DNA from: a virus
Virus record (IMG/VR): IMGVR_UViG_3300035698_026989
Span: 1 to 22,886 of that record
DNA length: 22,886 nucleotides
Reading direction: 5' to 3' (one strand)
Part shown: in pieces, positions 1-6,346 of the stretch
Position numbering within the stretch: the stretch's first letter is position 1
Layout: each line of letters begins with the position of its first letter
Made by a program: the position numbers and the translations under genes
Notes under the pieces: model-generated
What the model was told of the DNA's origin: nothing
Seen by the model: only the letters and a program-made list of their open reading frames with translations
Database searches by the model: none

Positions 1-2
1 AA

Positions 3-542
3 CAAAAGCCTATTAATAAGATTAAGATCGCTAATCTTTTAGTACGATGTAACATAAAGTTTTCCGAAAGAAAGGGTAACTTTAATTTTAATTGTAGGTT
101 GATGCACTCTTACTTTTCACAGTTTGGTAAACAGCATTTAAGATACATACCTAAAGACATTAAGTCTCTGTCGCCACGTTATCTTAAGATTTTATTAGAT
201 TGGTTAGTTCTCGGTGATGGATATAAGAATAATAATAATATTGGGTATTATTCAACGTCTAAAAGATTGGTGGATGATATACAAGAAATTGTGATTAAAC
301 TTGGCCTTAGTGCTAATATTACTGAAAAAAAACAATCGGTTTCCATGATAAGAGGGCGTGTAGTTAAGCCAACAAAGATTTTATATGATTTGTTGATTAG
401 AACATCTTGCTTCAAGCGTCTATCTTCCAGTAAGAAAAACTACATAAGTAAAGAAAGTTATATAGGGAAAGTTTATTGCGTGTCCGTTCCCTCTGGAGTT
501 ATAAAAGTTAGAAGAAACGGAAAAGAATGTTGGTCAGGGAAT
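3..542 (+). other. C-terminal part of a LAGLIDADG-type intein inside TerL
   Basis: The 180 residues before Ser 543 are not terminase. They contain a DOD homing-endonuclease helix (LLDWLVLGDG) followed by a region typical of such enzymes (YYSTSKRLVDDIQEIV), then intein block F-like (YCVSVPSGVIKVRRNGK) and block G-like (CWSGN, then S). Asn at 540-542 is the expected cyclising residue and Ser at 543-545 the +1 nucleophile. The penultimate residue is Gly, not the usual His. The first endonuclease motif and the N-terminal splice blocks lie outside the window. The insertion sits between the two ATPase motifs, just before GSNPRG. Confidence 0.85.
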
Positions 543-1529
543 TCAATTGTCGGATCTAATCCAAGAGGTTGTATCTTTTCTGAGTATGCGATACAAGATC
601 CAAGGGCGTATCAATTTATTCGGCCAATATTGGCTGCTAATGGTGGGTGGGCACTCTTCGTGTCTACACCTCGTGGTAAAAACCACTTTTGGGAGTTGTA
701 TCAAATTGCATCTCGATCGGATTCGTGGTATTGCTCAAAATTAACATTGGATGATACTCGGCATATAGATAGTGCTGAGATAGATAGAGAACGGTCCGAT
801 GGGCTTATGAGTGAAGATCTTATCCAGCAAGAGTATTATACGAGTTGGACCATGGGTGTTGAGGGTGCCTACTATGCTAAATATATAGACAGAATGCGAC
901 TAAATAATCAGATTGGCAATGTTCCATGGGAAGTAGGGTTTAAAGTTCATACGGCATGGGATATTGGGGTTAGAGATAGCACGACAATACTCTTCTTTCA
1001 GACAATAGGTCAGACGGTAAGAATTATTGATTCTTATGAGAAGAACAAAGAAGGCTTGGAGCATTACGTTAATATTATTAAAAGCAAACCGTATACGTAT
1101 GGTAAGCATATTGCTCCGCATGATATTAGTGTTAAAGAGTTCGGTTCTGGTATGACTCGCATAACAAAGGCACGCAATCTTGGTCTTAACTTTACGCTTT
1201 CCAACAATGTATCTATTGTTGATGGTATTGAATCTGTTCGTAGTGCGTTAAGCAAGATATGGATTGACAGTAGTAAGTGTGCTGGATTTTTGAAAGCAAT
1301 AGAAAACTATAGACAAGAATACGATCATAAGCGTCGTACATACAAGAATAACCCTCTTCATGACTGGTCCTCTCATTTTGCAGATTGCTTGCGTTACCTG
1401 TGTGTTTCGCTGCCTAAAACACGTGATGGGCTGTCACCAGAGGAACTAGATAAGAGATATTATGAAGCACTTTATGGTGAGCGATCTAATATGCCATCTA
1501 TCTTTAGAGATGATTTACCAACATATTAA
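3..1529 (+). CDS. terL: Terminase large subunit, 3' part, with the C-terminal part of an intein
   Basis: DNA-packaging motor subunit (ATPase plus nuclease) that docks on the portal. The reading frame is open to the window edge, so the true start, the N-extein with Walker A and the front of the intein lie upstream; the Met codon at 99 is internal. 508 codons are visible. Residues 1-180 are intein, with a DOD endonuclease-type motif (LLDWLVLGDG) and a C-terminal splice block ending WSGN before Ser at 543. The remaining 328 residues are extein: GSNPRG, a Walker B-like strand followed by SEYA (Ser in place of the usual Asp, Glu kept), STPRGKNHF, then an RNase H-like nuclease with acidic residues in WDIGVRD, APHD and the late HFADCLRY. 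The extein is recognisably TerL. Intein activity is inferred. Confidence 0.93.
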   Translation, partial: QKPINKIKIANLLVRCNIKFSERKGNFNFNCRLMHSYFSQFGKQHLRYIPKDIKSLSPRYLKILLDWLVLGDGYKNNNNIGYYSTSKRLVDDIQEIVIKLGLSANITEKKQSVSMIRGRVVKPTKILYDLLIRTSCFKRLSSSKKNYISKESYIGKVYCVSVPSGVIKVRRNGKECWSGNSIVGSNPRGCIFSEYAIQDPRAYQFIRPILAANGGWALFVSTPRGKNHFWELYQIASRSDSWYCSKLTLDDTRHIDSAEIDRERSDGLMSEDLIQQEYYTSWTMGVEGAYYAKYIDRMRLNNQIGNVPWEVGFKVHTAWDIGVRDSTTILFFQTIGQTVRIIDSYEKNKEGLEHYVNIIKSKPYTYGKHIAPHDISVKEFGSGMTRITKARNLGLNFTLSNNVSIVDGIESVRSALSKIWIDSSKCAGFLKAIENYRQEYDHKRRTYKNNPLHDWSSHFADCLRYLCVSLPKTRDGLSPEELDKRYYEALYGERSNMPSIFRDDLPTY

Positions 1530-1538
1530 CATAGATTG

Positions 1539-1558
1539 TAACATATTGCTTGACATTG
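1539..1558 (+). repeat. 20-bp promoter-associated repeat, copy 1
   Basis: TAACATATTGCTTGACATTG. The identical 20 bases occur on the minus strand at 16707-16726. In both places the block carries the -35 hexamer of a strong promoter and about 11 bases upstream of it. The spacer and -10 sequences differ, so the shared part is the -35 side only. Confidence 0.9.
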
Positions 1559-1578
1559 CTAACTATGCATGCTATAAT
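1550..1578 (+). promoter_or_regulatory. Perfect consensus sigma70 promoter with extended -10
   Basis: TTGACA at 1550-1555, a 17-bp spacer and TATAAT at 1573-1578, with TG at 1570-1571 making an extended -10. It lies between the terL stop and the small gene at 1621, so the transcript would start near 1585 and could run on into the portal gene. The -35 lies inside a 20-bp block repeated at 16707-16726. Confidence 0.85.
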
Positions 1579-1620
1579 AATAATAGATAAAGAAGTTAGG
1601 CAGTGAATCAAGGATCTAAA

Positions 1621-1833
1621 ATGAAAAAAATAATAGAAACACTAGAAACTCTCTCGAAAAAGAAACTAATAGATGTCACTTATGATGAGCTTATGAATCT
1701 GTGTGGCCTGCTTGTAGATTATGATGCAGATTCTATATTTGAGGGTACGCCGCTCCCATTTATAGAAGAGAAATATGTTGCGTTAGTAAATGAATCAGTC
1801 AGTGAATGTTATTCAGATGTTTTTAATAGTTAG
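1621..1833 (+). CDS. Small hypothetical protein (70 aa)
   Basis: A 70-residue, mainly helical protein with a Lys-rich start and an acidic second half (LVDYDADSIFEG). The ATG at 1621 is preferred over an in-frame GTG at 1603 because AAGGA at 1610-1614 is well placed for the ATG. It follows the perfect promoter at 1550-1578 and precedes the portal gene by 117 bases, in which I see no gene. I do not recognise the family, and no TM segment or signal peptide is visible. Its position between terL and portal with a dedicated promoter suggests it is expressed strongly. A role in packaging control or as an accessory protein is only a guess. Confidence 0.6.
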   Translation: MKKIIETLETLSKKKLIDVTYDELMNLCGLLVDYDADSIFEGTPLPFIEEKYVALVNESVSECYSDVFNS

Positions 1834-1950
1834 TTAAGTGAAGAATTGTAGTCATCTCATTCGATATTAAGAATTGGTATGTGCTATTCTTGCTTTATGT
1901 AGTGTGCAGTTTTAGACTAATCATAAAGTTATTGAAAAAGGAGAAGTGTG

Positions 1951-3981
1951 ATGCCAATCTTTCCTAAAATGGGGCCTCAATACTATGATGAGAAAGATAA
2001 GTCGGTAATTACACGTATGGAATCTTTCTATGCTGATAGTATTACAATGAATCAGTCTTTCTGGGGAGAAGCAGACACGGATACTCGTTTTGAGTCTGGC
2101 GATCAGACCATTTGGAACGAGGTTTATGGCAATTTGCCAGCAAGTCGTAAGAAACAATTCAATTTTAATAGAATACGTCGTGTAGTAAATATGGTTGGTG
2201 GTTACCAACGTCGTAACCGTAAGTCTACTATTGTTGTTCCTGTTGAGAATGGCGATCAAGAGACGGCTGATCAGTTTAGTAAAATTATGATGTGGGCAAA
2301 CAATCGTGAGAACATTTTAGAGACTATCTCTGATTCGTTCCACGGTGCTCTTGTTACTGGTATGAATTTGATGCAGGTATGGGTCGATTATAGAAATGAT
2401 CCCATTTCTGGCAATATTAAAGTTGATAACTGTAGTTATAATAGCTTTCTTATAGATCCTTTTTTTCGTAAGTCAGATCTTTCAGATTGTAATGCGATTT
2501 GGAAACGGACCTTTTTGACAAAGAGAGAGTGTCTCTCGCTTTTACCTTCTCATGCTGACGAGATTCTCTCTCTCTCTACTAACGATGCAAGTGATGGTAA
2601 GTTTCAATTTATGCCTGAAAGTCATAACTCTGGTATAAAAAATCTTCTTACGTACGATGAATTTTATTATCGAGACTATAGAACTCAACGTATGCTTGTT
2701 GACTCTCAAACTGGTGAATCGTTTGAGTGGAGAAGCGATAACGATGATGATCTACGTCTCTTTTTAGGTAGGTACCCACAAATTACTATTATTGATCAAG
2801 AGGTTCCAACGGTTAATCTTGCAATTGTTGCGCAAGGTCGTGTTATGTTTAATGGTCCTAATCCAATGGGCATAGATACGTATCCGTTTGTACCAGTTCT
2901 TGGTTATTATAATCCACAGATCCCCTACTTTCCATATCGCATTCAAGGTATGGTTCGTGGTCTTCGCGATGCACAATACTTGTATAATAGGCGCAAGGGA
3001 ATTGAACTCGATATACTTGAAAGTCAGATTAATTCTGGTTGGAAGTATAAAGAGAATGCGCTCGTTAACCCCAAAGATATATTTCTTTCAGGCCAAGGTC
3101 GTGGATTAGCGCTCAAAGAAGAAGCAATGATGTCAGATGTTGAAAAAATTCAACCTGCACAAATTCCACCGTCTATGTTGCAGCTATCTGAAATATTGGG
3201 TCGTGAGATACAAGAGATATCTGGGGTTAATGAAGAACTTCTTGGGTCAGCCCAAGATGATAAGGCTGGCATTTTGTCTATGCTTCGGCAAGGTGCTGGT
3301 CTAACAACGCTTCAGGGTCTTTTTGATCGGTTAGATAACTCTCAAAAATTACTCGGTCGCTTGATGCTTAACATTATTCAAACAAACTTTACCCCAGGGA
3401 AGGTGAAGAGAATCATAGAAGAAGATCCGGTCCCTGGGTTTTATAATAAGAACTTTGGTGTTTATGACGCTGCTATCGAAGAAGGCTTTAACACAACAAC
3501 ACAGAGACAAGTTAACTTTGCTCAATTGTTGCAGCTTCGTGAGACTGGAGTCCCTATCCCTGATTCCGAATTGCTTAAGGCTGCAACATTACAGAACAAA
3601 ACTGAACTTATTGAAGCAATTGAAAAGCAGCAACAAATGGAACAACAGCAACAACAGATGCAGCAAAATATTGCTATGGAACAAGAGAAAGCTAAGCTTG
3701 ATCTGGCAAATGCACAAGCGCTTGCAGAGCGAGGCCTTGGTGCAGAACGTCTCAGTCGTATTGATGAAAATAAGGCAATGGTTGAAGAGCGACGCGCTGA
3801 AGCTGTTAAAGATCAGCAGTCAGCACTTCTTGATAGAGTTAAAGCCTTAAAAGAGTTGCAAGATATTGATATTACACAAATTGAACGACTATTAAATTTA
3901 GCTAATATATTAAAAGCACAAGAACAGGCTGAAGTGGAACAAACAAGTTTGGATCAAGCACCTGTTCAAGCGCCTCAGTAG
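1951..3981 (+). CDS. Portal protein, P22-like family
   Basis: A 676-aa portal: the dodecameric ring at the capsid vertex through which DNA is packaged and ejected. The N-terminal half has the P22-portal-type pattern: an early YDEKDKSVITRMESFYADS helix, RRVVNMVGGYQRRNRKS, then ALVTGMNLMQVWVDY and SYNSFLIDPFF. A central stretch gives PYFPYRIQGMVRGLRDAQYL and SGVNEELLGSAQDDKAGI. From about residue 557 the protein becomes Gln-rich and then long helical (QQMEQQQQQMQQ and onward to the end), fitting the C-terminal helical barrel of this family. Length is close to P22 portal. ATG 1951 is chosen over the GTG at 1948 because AAGGAG at 1938-1943 is 7 bases from the ATG. A terminator-like hairpin follows. 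Confidence 0.93.
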   Translation: MPIFPKMGPQYYDEKDKSVITRMESFYADSITMNQSFWGEADTDTRFESGDQTIWNEVYGNLPASRKKQFNFNRIRRVVNMVGGYQRRNRKSTIVVPVENGDQETADQFSKIMMWANNRENILETISDSFHGALVTGMNLMQVWVDYRNDPISGNIKVDNCSYNSFLIDPFFRKSDLSDCNAIWKRTFLTKRECLSLLPSHADEILSLSTNDASDGKFQFMPESHNSGIKNLLTYDEFYYRDYRTQRMLVDSQTGESFEWRSDNDDDLRLFLGRYPQITIIDQEVPTVNLAIVAQGRVMFNGPNPMGIDTYPFVPVLGYYNPQIPYFPYRIQGMVRGLRDAQYLYNRRKGIELDILESQINSGWKYKENALVNPKDIFLSGQGRGLALKEEAMMSDVEKIQPAQIPPSMLQLSEILGREIQEISGVNEELLGSAQDDKAGILSMLRQGAGLTTLQGLFDRLDNSQKLLGRLMLNIIQTNFTPGKVKRIIEEDPVPGFYNKNFGVYDAAIEEGFNTTTQRQVNFAQLLQLRETGVPIPDSELLKAATLQNKTELIEAIEKQQQMEQQQQQMQQNIAMEQEKAKLDLANAQALAERGLGAERLSRIDENKAMVEERRAEAVKDQQSALLDRVKALKELQDIDITQIERLLNLANILKAQEQAEVEQTSLDQAPVQAPQ

Positions 3982-4000
3982 TTAGAGGATATTTTAACCT

Positions 4001-4020
4001 TGCCTAATATAGGCATTTTC
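4001..4020 (+). terminator. Terminator-like hairpin after portal
   Basis: Perfect 6-bp stem TGCCTA/TAGGCA with a 3-base ATA loop (4001-4015), followed by TTTTC. It lies between the portal stop and the ribosome binding site at 4025. The stem is short, so partial termination or an RNA-processing role is possible. Confidence 0.5.
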
Positions 4021-4036
4021 TACAAAGGAGAAACAA

Positions 4037-4261
4037 ATGGCAAAAAACAAACGTTACTACAAATCATCGGGTGAAGAAGGAATGATCAAGAGCAATAAAA
4101 CAGCTTTTGCTAATATGCCACAGGAAGTAATCTTTAAGCCTTATGGTAATCCTACTTTTGGAACACCAGAAGGAATCGATGATACAATTACTGGCATAGA
4201 CCTTCAGATCACAGACGATTCTGATGAAATGAAAAAAAATACGTATGGCGGCAAGTACTAA
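4037..4261 (+). CDS. Small conserved phage hypothetical next to portal (74 aa)
   Basis: A 74-aa soluble protein starting MAKNKRYYKSSGEEGMI, with a middle FANMPQEVIFKPYG and an end GIDDTITGIDLQ followed by DEMKKNT. I recognise this pattern (Tyr-rich start, NMPQ, a GxDDxIxGID motif) as a small hypothetical that recurs beside the portal gene in podovirus-like genomes. Its function is not known to me. AAGGAG at 4025-4030 is 6 bases before the ATG. The next tiny gene begins one base after its stop, so the two are probably translationally coupled. Confidence 0.8.
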   Translation: MAKNKRYYKSSGEEGMIKSNKTAFANMPQEVIFKPYGNPTFGTPEGIDDTITGIDLQITDDSDEMKKNTYGGKY

Positions 4262-4262
4262 A

Positions 4263-4412
4263 ATGCCTGCAATGCCTCGTAATAATGACAAGGCTCAAAA
4301 GATTGCTTATAAGATCATGGGCATACCAATAAATATGCGCAAGGTTAAAAAAGTTAATCGAAAGAAAGTCGATAAACGACTAGATTTTGAAGAGTCTTCT
4401 CGTTTGAGATAA
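4263..4412 (+). CDS. Tiny basic protein (49 aa)
   Basis: An open frame of 49 codons starting one base after the previous stop. It begins MPAMPRNNDKAQKIAYKIMG and continues with a Lys/Arg-rich stretch (MRKVKKVNRKKVDKR) to an acidic-then-basic end. There is no separate strong ribosome binding site; coupling to the upstream gene would explain translation. The strongly basic composition suggests nucleic-acid or capsid contact, but this is inference. Support comes from tight spacing, an ATG start and a clean stop before the hairpin at 4421. An alternative start is the second ATG at 4272. Confidence 0.5.
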   Translation: MPAMPRNNDKAQKIAYKIMGIPINMRKVKKVNRKKVDKRLDFEESSRLR

Positions 4413-4420
4413 TACTATCT

Positions 4421-4457
4421 TACCTCCATCTCTTCCCTCCTGTTCGAGGTGGAGGTA
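4421..4457 (+). terminator. Strong hairpin upstream of the secreted-protein gene
   Basis: Arms 4421-4432 and 4446-4457 (TACCTCCATCTC and GAGGTGGAGGTA) pair over 12 positions with one G-U wobble; the loop is 13 bases. It is followed by CTTTAAT, which is a poor U-tract, so it may be a weak terminator or a stability element rather than a full stop. Confidence 0.5.
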
Positions 4458-4477
4458 CTTTAATAAAGGATATATAC

Positions 4478-4762
4478 GTGAAACGCTTGCTCATTTTTAT
4501 GCTTATAGTTTCGTCTGTCTATGGTGTAGAAAAACCAAAGAAAATTAAACATCCTAATGTAAATGTCATGGATAATTCAGGAGAAGTTTTTATAGAGCTA
4601 ACTTCAAGTAATAAGATAAAAGTAGATAATAATCTTCATATTATTGAAGGCCATGATAAAGTATCAAATATGCTTGTTAGACTTATATTTAATAAGAAGA
4701 ACTTTAATAAATATATGAAACCATGCCAAGTAAAAATTTTATCAAGTAATACCGTAAGATAG
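4478..4762 (+). CDS. Small secreted protein with signal peptide (94 aa)
   Basis: Begins with GTG (AAAGGA at 4465-4470, 7 bases upstream). The first 16 residues, MKRLLIFMLIVSSVYG, form a textbook Sec signal peptide: two basic residues, a hydrophobic core and small residues before a likely cut after Gly 16. The mature part is about 78 residues, basic, with alternating hydrophobic positions (EVFIELTSSNKIKVDNNLHIIEG) suggesting beta strands and a single Cys near the end. An exported protein is out of place between portal and scaffold. With hairpins on both sides it looks like a moron-type insertion that could alter the host envelope, for example superinfection exclusion. No family was recognised. 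Confidence 0.7.
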   Translation: MKRLLIFMLIVSSVYGVEKPKKIKHPNVNVMDNSGEVFIELTSSNKIKVDNNLHIIEGHDKVSNMLVRLIFNKKNFNKYMKPCQVKILSSNTVR

Positions 4763-4770
4763 TAATAAGA

Positions 4771-4843
4771 TTTTACTTCTCGATAGCTATCTTTATTATT
4801 GATACTCTCATCCATCAGCAATAACTACTATCGAGGAGTAAAA
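4771..4843 (+). terminator. Long-stem hairpin downstream of the secreted-protein gene
   Basis: Arms 4771-4786 (TTTTACTTCTCGATAG) and 4828-4843 (CTATCGAGGAGTAAAA) pair over 16 positions with one wobble. The 41-base interior contains a second imperfect stem (TTATTATTGAT with ATCAGCAATAA). There is no U-tract downstream on the plus strand, but the A/T-rich outer base pairs could act as a terminator in either direction. Confidence 0.5.
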
Positions 4844-4865
4844 CATCTTATACATAGGAGCATGT

Positions 4866-5345
4866 ATGGAAGATAAGAAAACGGTCGGTGCTGTCGCGCT
4901 CGATTTAATGCAAAAAAAATCCCCTACACGTGATCCAATTGAACTAGAACGTGAGATGCATAAAGACTATGCAAAGAATATTTATGAATGCATAGATCGT
5001 GGTATAAAAGAGACGAGTGGAGACTTTTTTGTTGTAGTTGTTACTAAAAAAGAACGTCTCATGAAAAATGTCTTACGTAACTATTTCGCCTTCCGCTCAA
5101 CATGTCCAACTCCTGAATGGGACCAGACAGTGTACCACTATCATATAGATGGTGATGTTGTAGAATTTTTGTGGGTAATCCCATCAAAAGATACATGTAA
5201 ATTGTTTATGGATAACGTTCTACAAATAGATAATAAAGAACGTGACCTCTTAAAATTTGTGTTAGATTTTGAAGATGGAACCCTTCTTCGTGAGGCTAAA
5301 AGGCTTAATGGAGAATCTGTTCAATCAATTATCTTAGAAAAATAG
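4866..5345 (+). CDS. Conserved phage hypothetical upstream of scaffold (159 aa)
   Basis: A soluble 159-aa protein: VGAVALDLMQ near the start, DPIELEREMHKDYAKNI, GDFFVVVVTKKERLMKNVLRNYF, then CPTPEWDQTVYHYH, FLWVIPSKDTC and DFEDGTLLREAKRLNGE. I recognise this motif order (GDFF...TK.ERL...RNYF...CPTP..DQ...WxIPSKD) from hypotheticals that recur between portal and scaffold/capsid genes in podovirus-like genomes. No biochemical function is known to me. AGGAG at 4856-4860 is 5 bases before the ATG at 4866; an ATG at 4862 is in another frame and stops at once. The scaffold gene follows 22 bases later, so co-transcription is likely. Confidence 0.8.
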   Translation: MEDKKTVGAVALDLMQKKSPTRDPIELEREMHKDYAKNIYECIDRGIKETSGDFFVVVVTKKERLMKNVLRNYFAFRSTCPTPEWDQTVYHYHIDGDVVEFLWVIPSKDTCKLFMDNVLQIDNKERDLLKFVLDFEDGTLLREAKRLNGESVQSIILEK

Positions 5346-5367
5346 TAATAATTTATAAGGAGTTTAT

Positions 5368-6072
5368 ATGGAAACACAAGAAAACGTAAATCAAGAGATA
5401 CAAGAACAGGTAGAGCCAGCAGAACAAGTAGAACAGGCTGCTCCAGTACAAGAAACATCTAAAGAAATTAATTTTAAAATGCTTAGAGAAAAAGCAGAGC
5501 GCGCAGAGCGAGAGCGTGATGCACTAGCACAACAACTTAAATCTTATGAAGCACAAAAAAATACTAAACAACCAGAAGTTGAAGATGATTATGGTTTTGG
5601 TGAAGATGATCTTATTGAGGGTAAGGATCTTAAGAAAGTTACAAAAGAACTTAAAAACTTACAATCTAAACTCAAACAACAAGAAGTACAAAATAACCAA
5701 ATGGCAGTTGAAACTCGTCTCAAGTCACAATATCCAGACTTTGATGCTATTGTCTCTAAAGAGAATGTTGAAATATTAAAGTACTCTCATCCTGAGATAG
5801 CAGCGACGATATCTTCATCTTCTGATCTCTATTCGTCTGCAGTTAGTGCATATAAATTTATTAAGACGCTTGGCATTGGCAATGATGCCTCGTACCAAAA
5901 AGATAAAGATCTTGCACAAAGAAATACAGCTAAACCTAAGCCGCTTGCAAGTGTTTCCCCTCAGCAGGGTGATAGCCCATTGTCTCATGCTAATGCGTTT
6001 GCTAACGGTCTTACTGAAGATCTTAAGGCTCAATTGCTACGTGAAATGAGTGACTGTCGCAAGTCATTTTAA
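5368..6072 (+). CDS. Scaffold-like head assembly protein (234 aa)
   Basis: Probable internal scaffold that guides capsid assembly. It is highly charged and Gln/Glu-rich: an acidic-Gln N-terminus (residues 1-32), a long helix with REKAERAERERDALAQQLKSYEAQK (about 38-65), an acidic patch EVEDDYGFGEDDLIEG, a second coiled-coil region (KKVTKELKNLQSKLKQQEV), then a folded-looking middle with LKSQYPDFDAIVSKENVEILK and a Pro/Ser-rich linker before the last helix. Composition, helical content and place directly before the major capsid gene all fit phage scaffolds. AAGGAG at 5357-5362. A terminator-like hairpin follows its stop, separating it from the capsid gene. The call rests on position and composition rather than a catalytic motif. 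Confidence 0.8.
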   Translation: METQENVNQEIQEQVEPAEQVEQAAPVQETSKEINFKMLREKAERAERERDALAQQLKSYEAQKNTKQPEVEDDYGFGEDDLIEGKDLKKVTKELKNLQSKLKQQEVQNNQMAVETRLKSQYPDFDAIVSKENVEILKYSHPEIAATISSSSDLYSSAVSAYKFIKTLGIGNDASYQKDKDLAQRNTAKPKPLASVSPQQGDSPLSHANAFANGLTEDLKAQLLREMSDCRKSF

Positions 6073-6091
6073 TTAATATATAAGTTATATG

Positions 6092-6148
6092 TTATACGTG
6101 GATATCAATGAGCCACTCGCCGGCAAGTTGGTGCCCACGTGTAATTTT
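6092..6148 (+). terminator. Terminator-like hairpin between scaffold and capsid genes
   Basis: Outer arms TTATACGTGG (6092-6101) and CCACGTGTAA (6135-6144) form a 10-bp stem with one G-U wobble, followed directly by TTTT. The loop holds a conspicuously GC-rich patch (6111-6136) with an imperfect inner stem, CCACT with AGTTGG. It would end scaffold transcripts just before the capsid promoter. Confidence 0.6.
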
Positions 6149-6170
6149 CTATAAAGCTTTACTGCTTATT

Positions 6171-6179
6171 TGCTATAAT
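6171..6179 (+). promoter_or_regulatory. Extended -10 promoter for the major capsid gene
   Basis: TGCTATAAT: a perfect -10 hexamer at 6174-6179 with the TG of an extended -10. No good -35 is found 16-18 bases upstream, which extended -10 promoters tolerate. The start would lie near 6186, leaving a leader of about 160 bases before the capsid ATG. Confidence 0.6.
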
Positions 6180-6184
6180 AGGTT

Positions 6185-6269
6185 TGACGTAATAAAGATT
6201 CGTCACCTTTTCTTTTACATTTTAGGCGTATTGAGCTTCGCCACCTCTCGACGTATAGTAGACCTCGTC
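6185..6269 (+). promoter_or_regulatory. Three small tandem hairpins in the capsid mRNA leader
   Basis: TGACG/CGTCA at 6185-6205, GGCG/CGCC at 6225-6242 and GACG/CGTC at 6250-6269. Each left arm is followed by TA, and each loop is 10-12 bases. The stems differ by compensating changes. The first would sit at the 5' end of a transcript from the 6174 promoter, where a stem-loop can protect mRNA. Single 4-bp stems are common by chance, so only the repetition makes this noteworthy. No gene is seen from 6073 to 6346. Confidence 0.35.
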
Positions 6270-6346
6270 AAGTCTTAAGTAGAACATATGCTAAATATAA
6301 TGCGTAATATGCGTTAGTTTTAGTGTAATTAGCTTAAGGATAAAAT

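Noticed and set aside
6089-6154. 21-codon frame between scaffold and capsid, beginning MLYVDINEPLAGK
   Set aside because: No ribosome binding site and it coincides with the arms of the terminator-like hairpin; too short to support as a gene.
6073-6346. tRNA or other structured RNA gene
   Set aside because: No cloverleaf, T-loop or CCA-type pattern; the structure is explained by the terminator-like stem and small leader hairpins.
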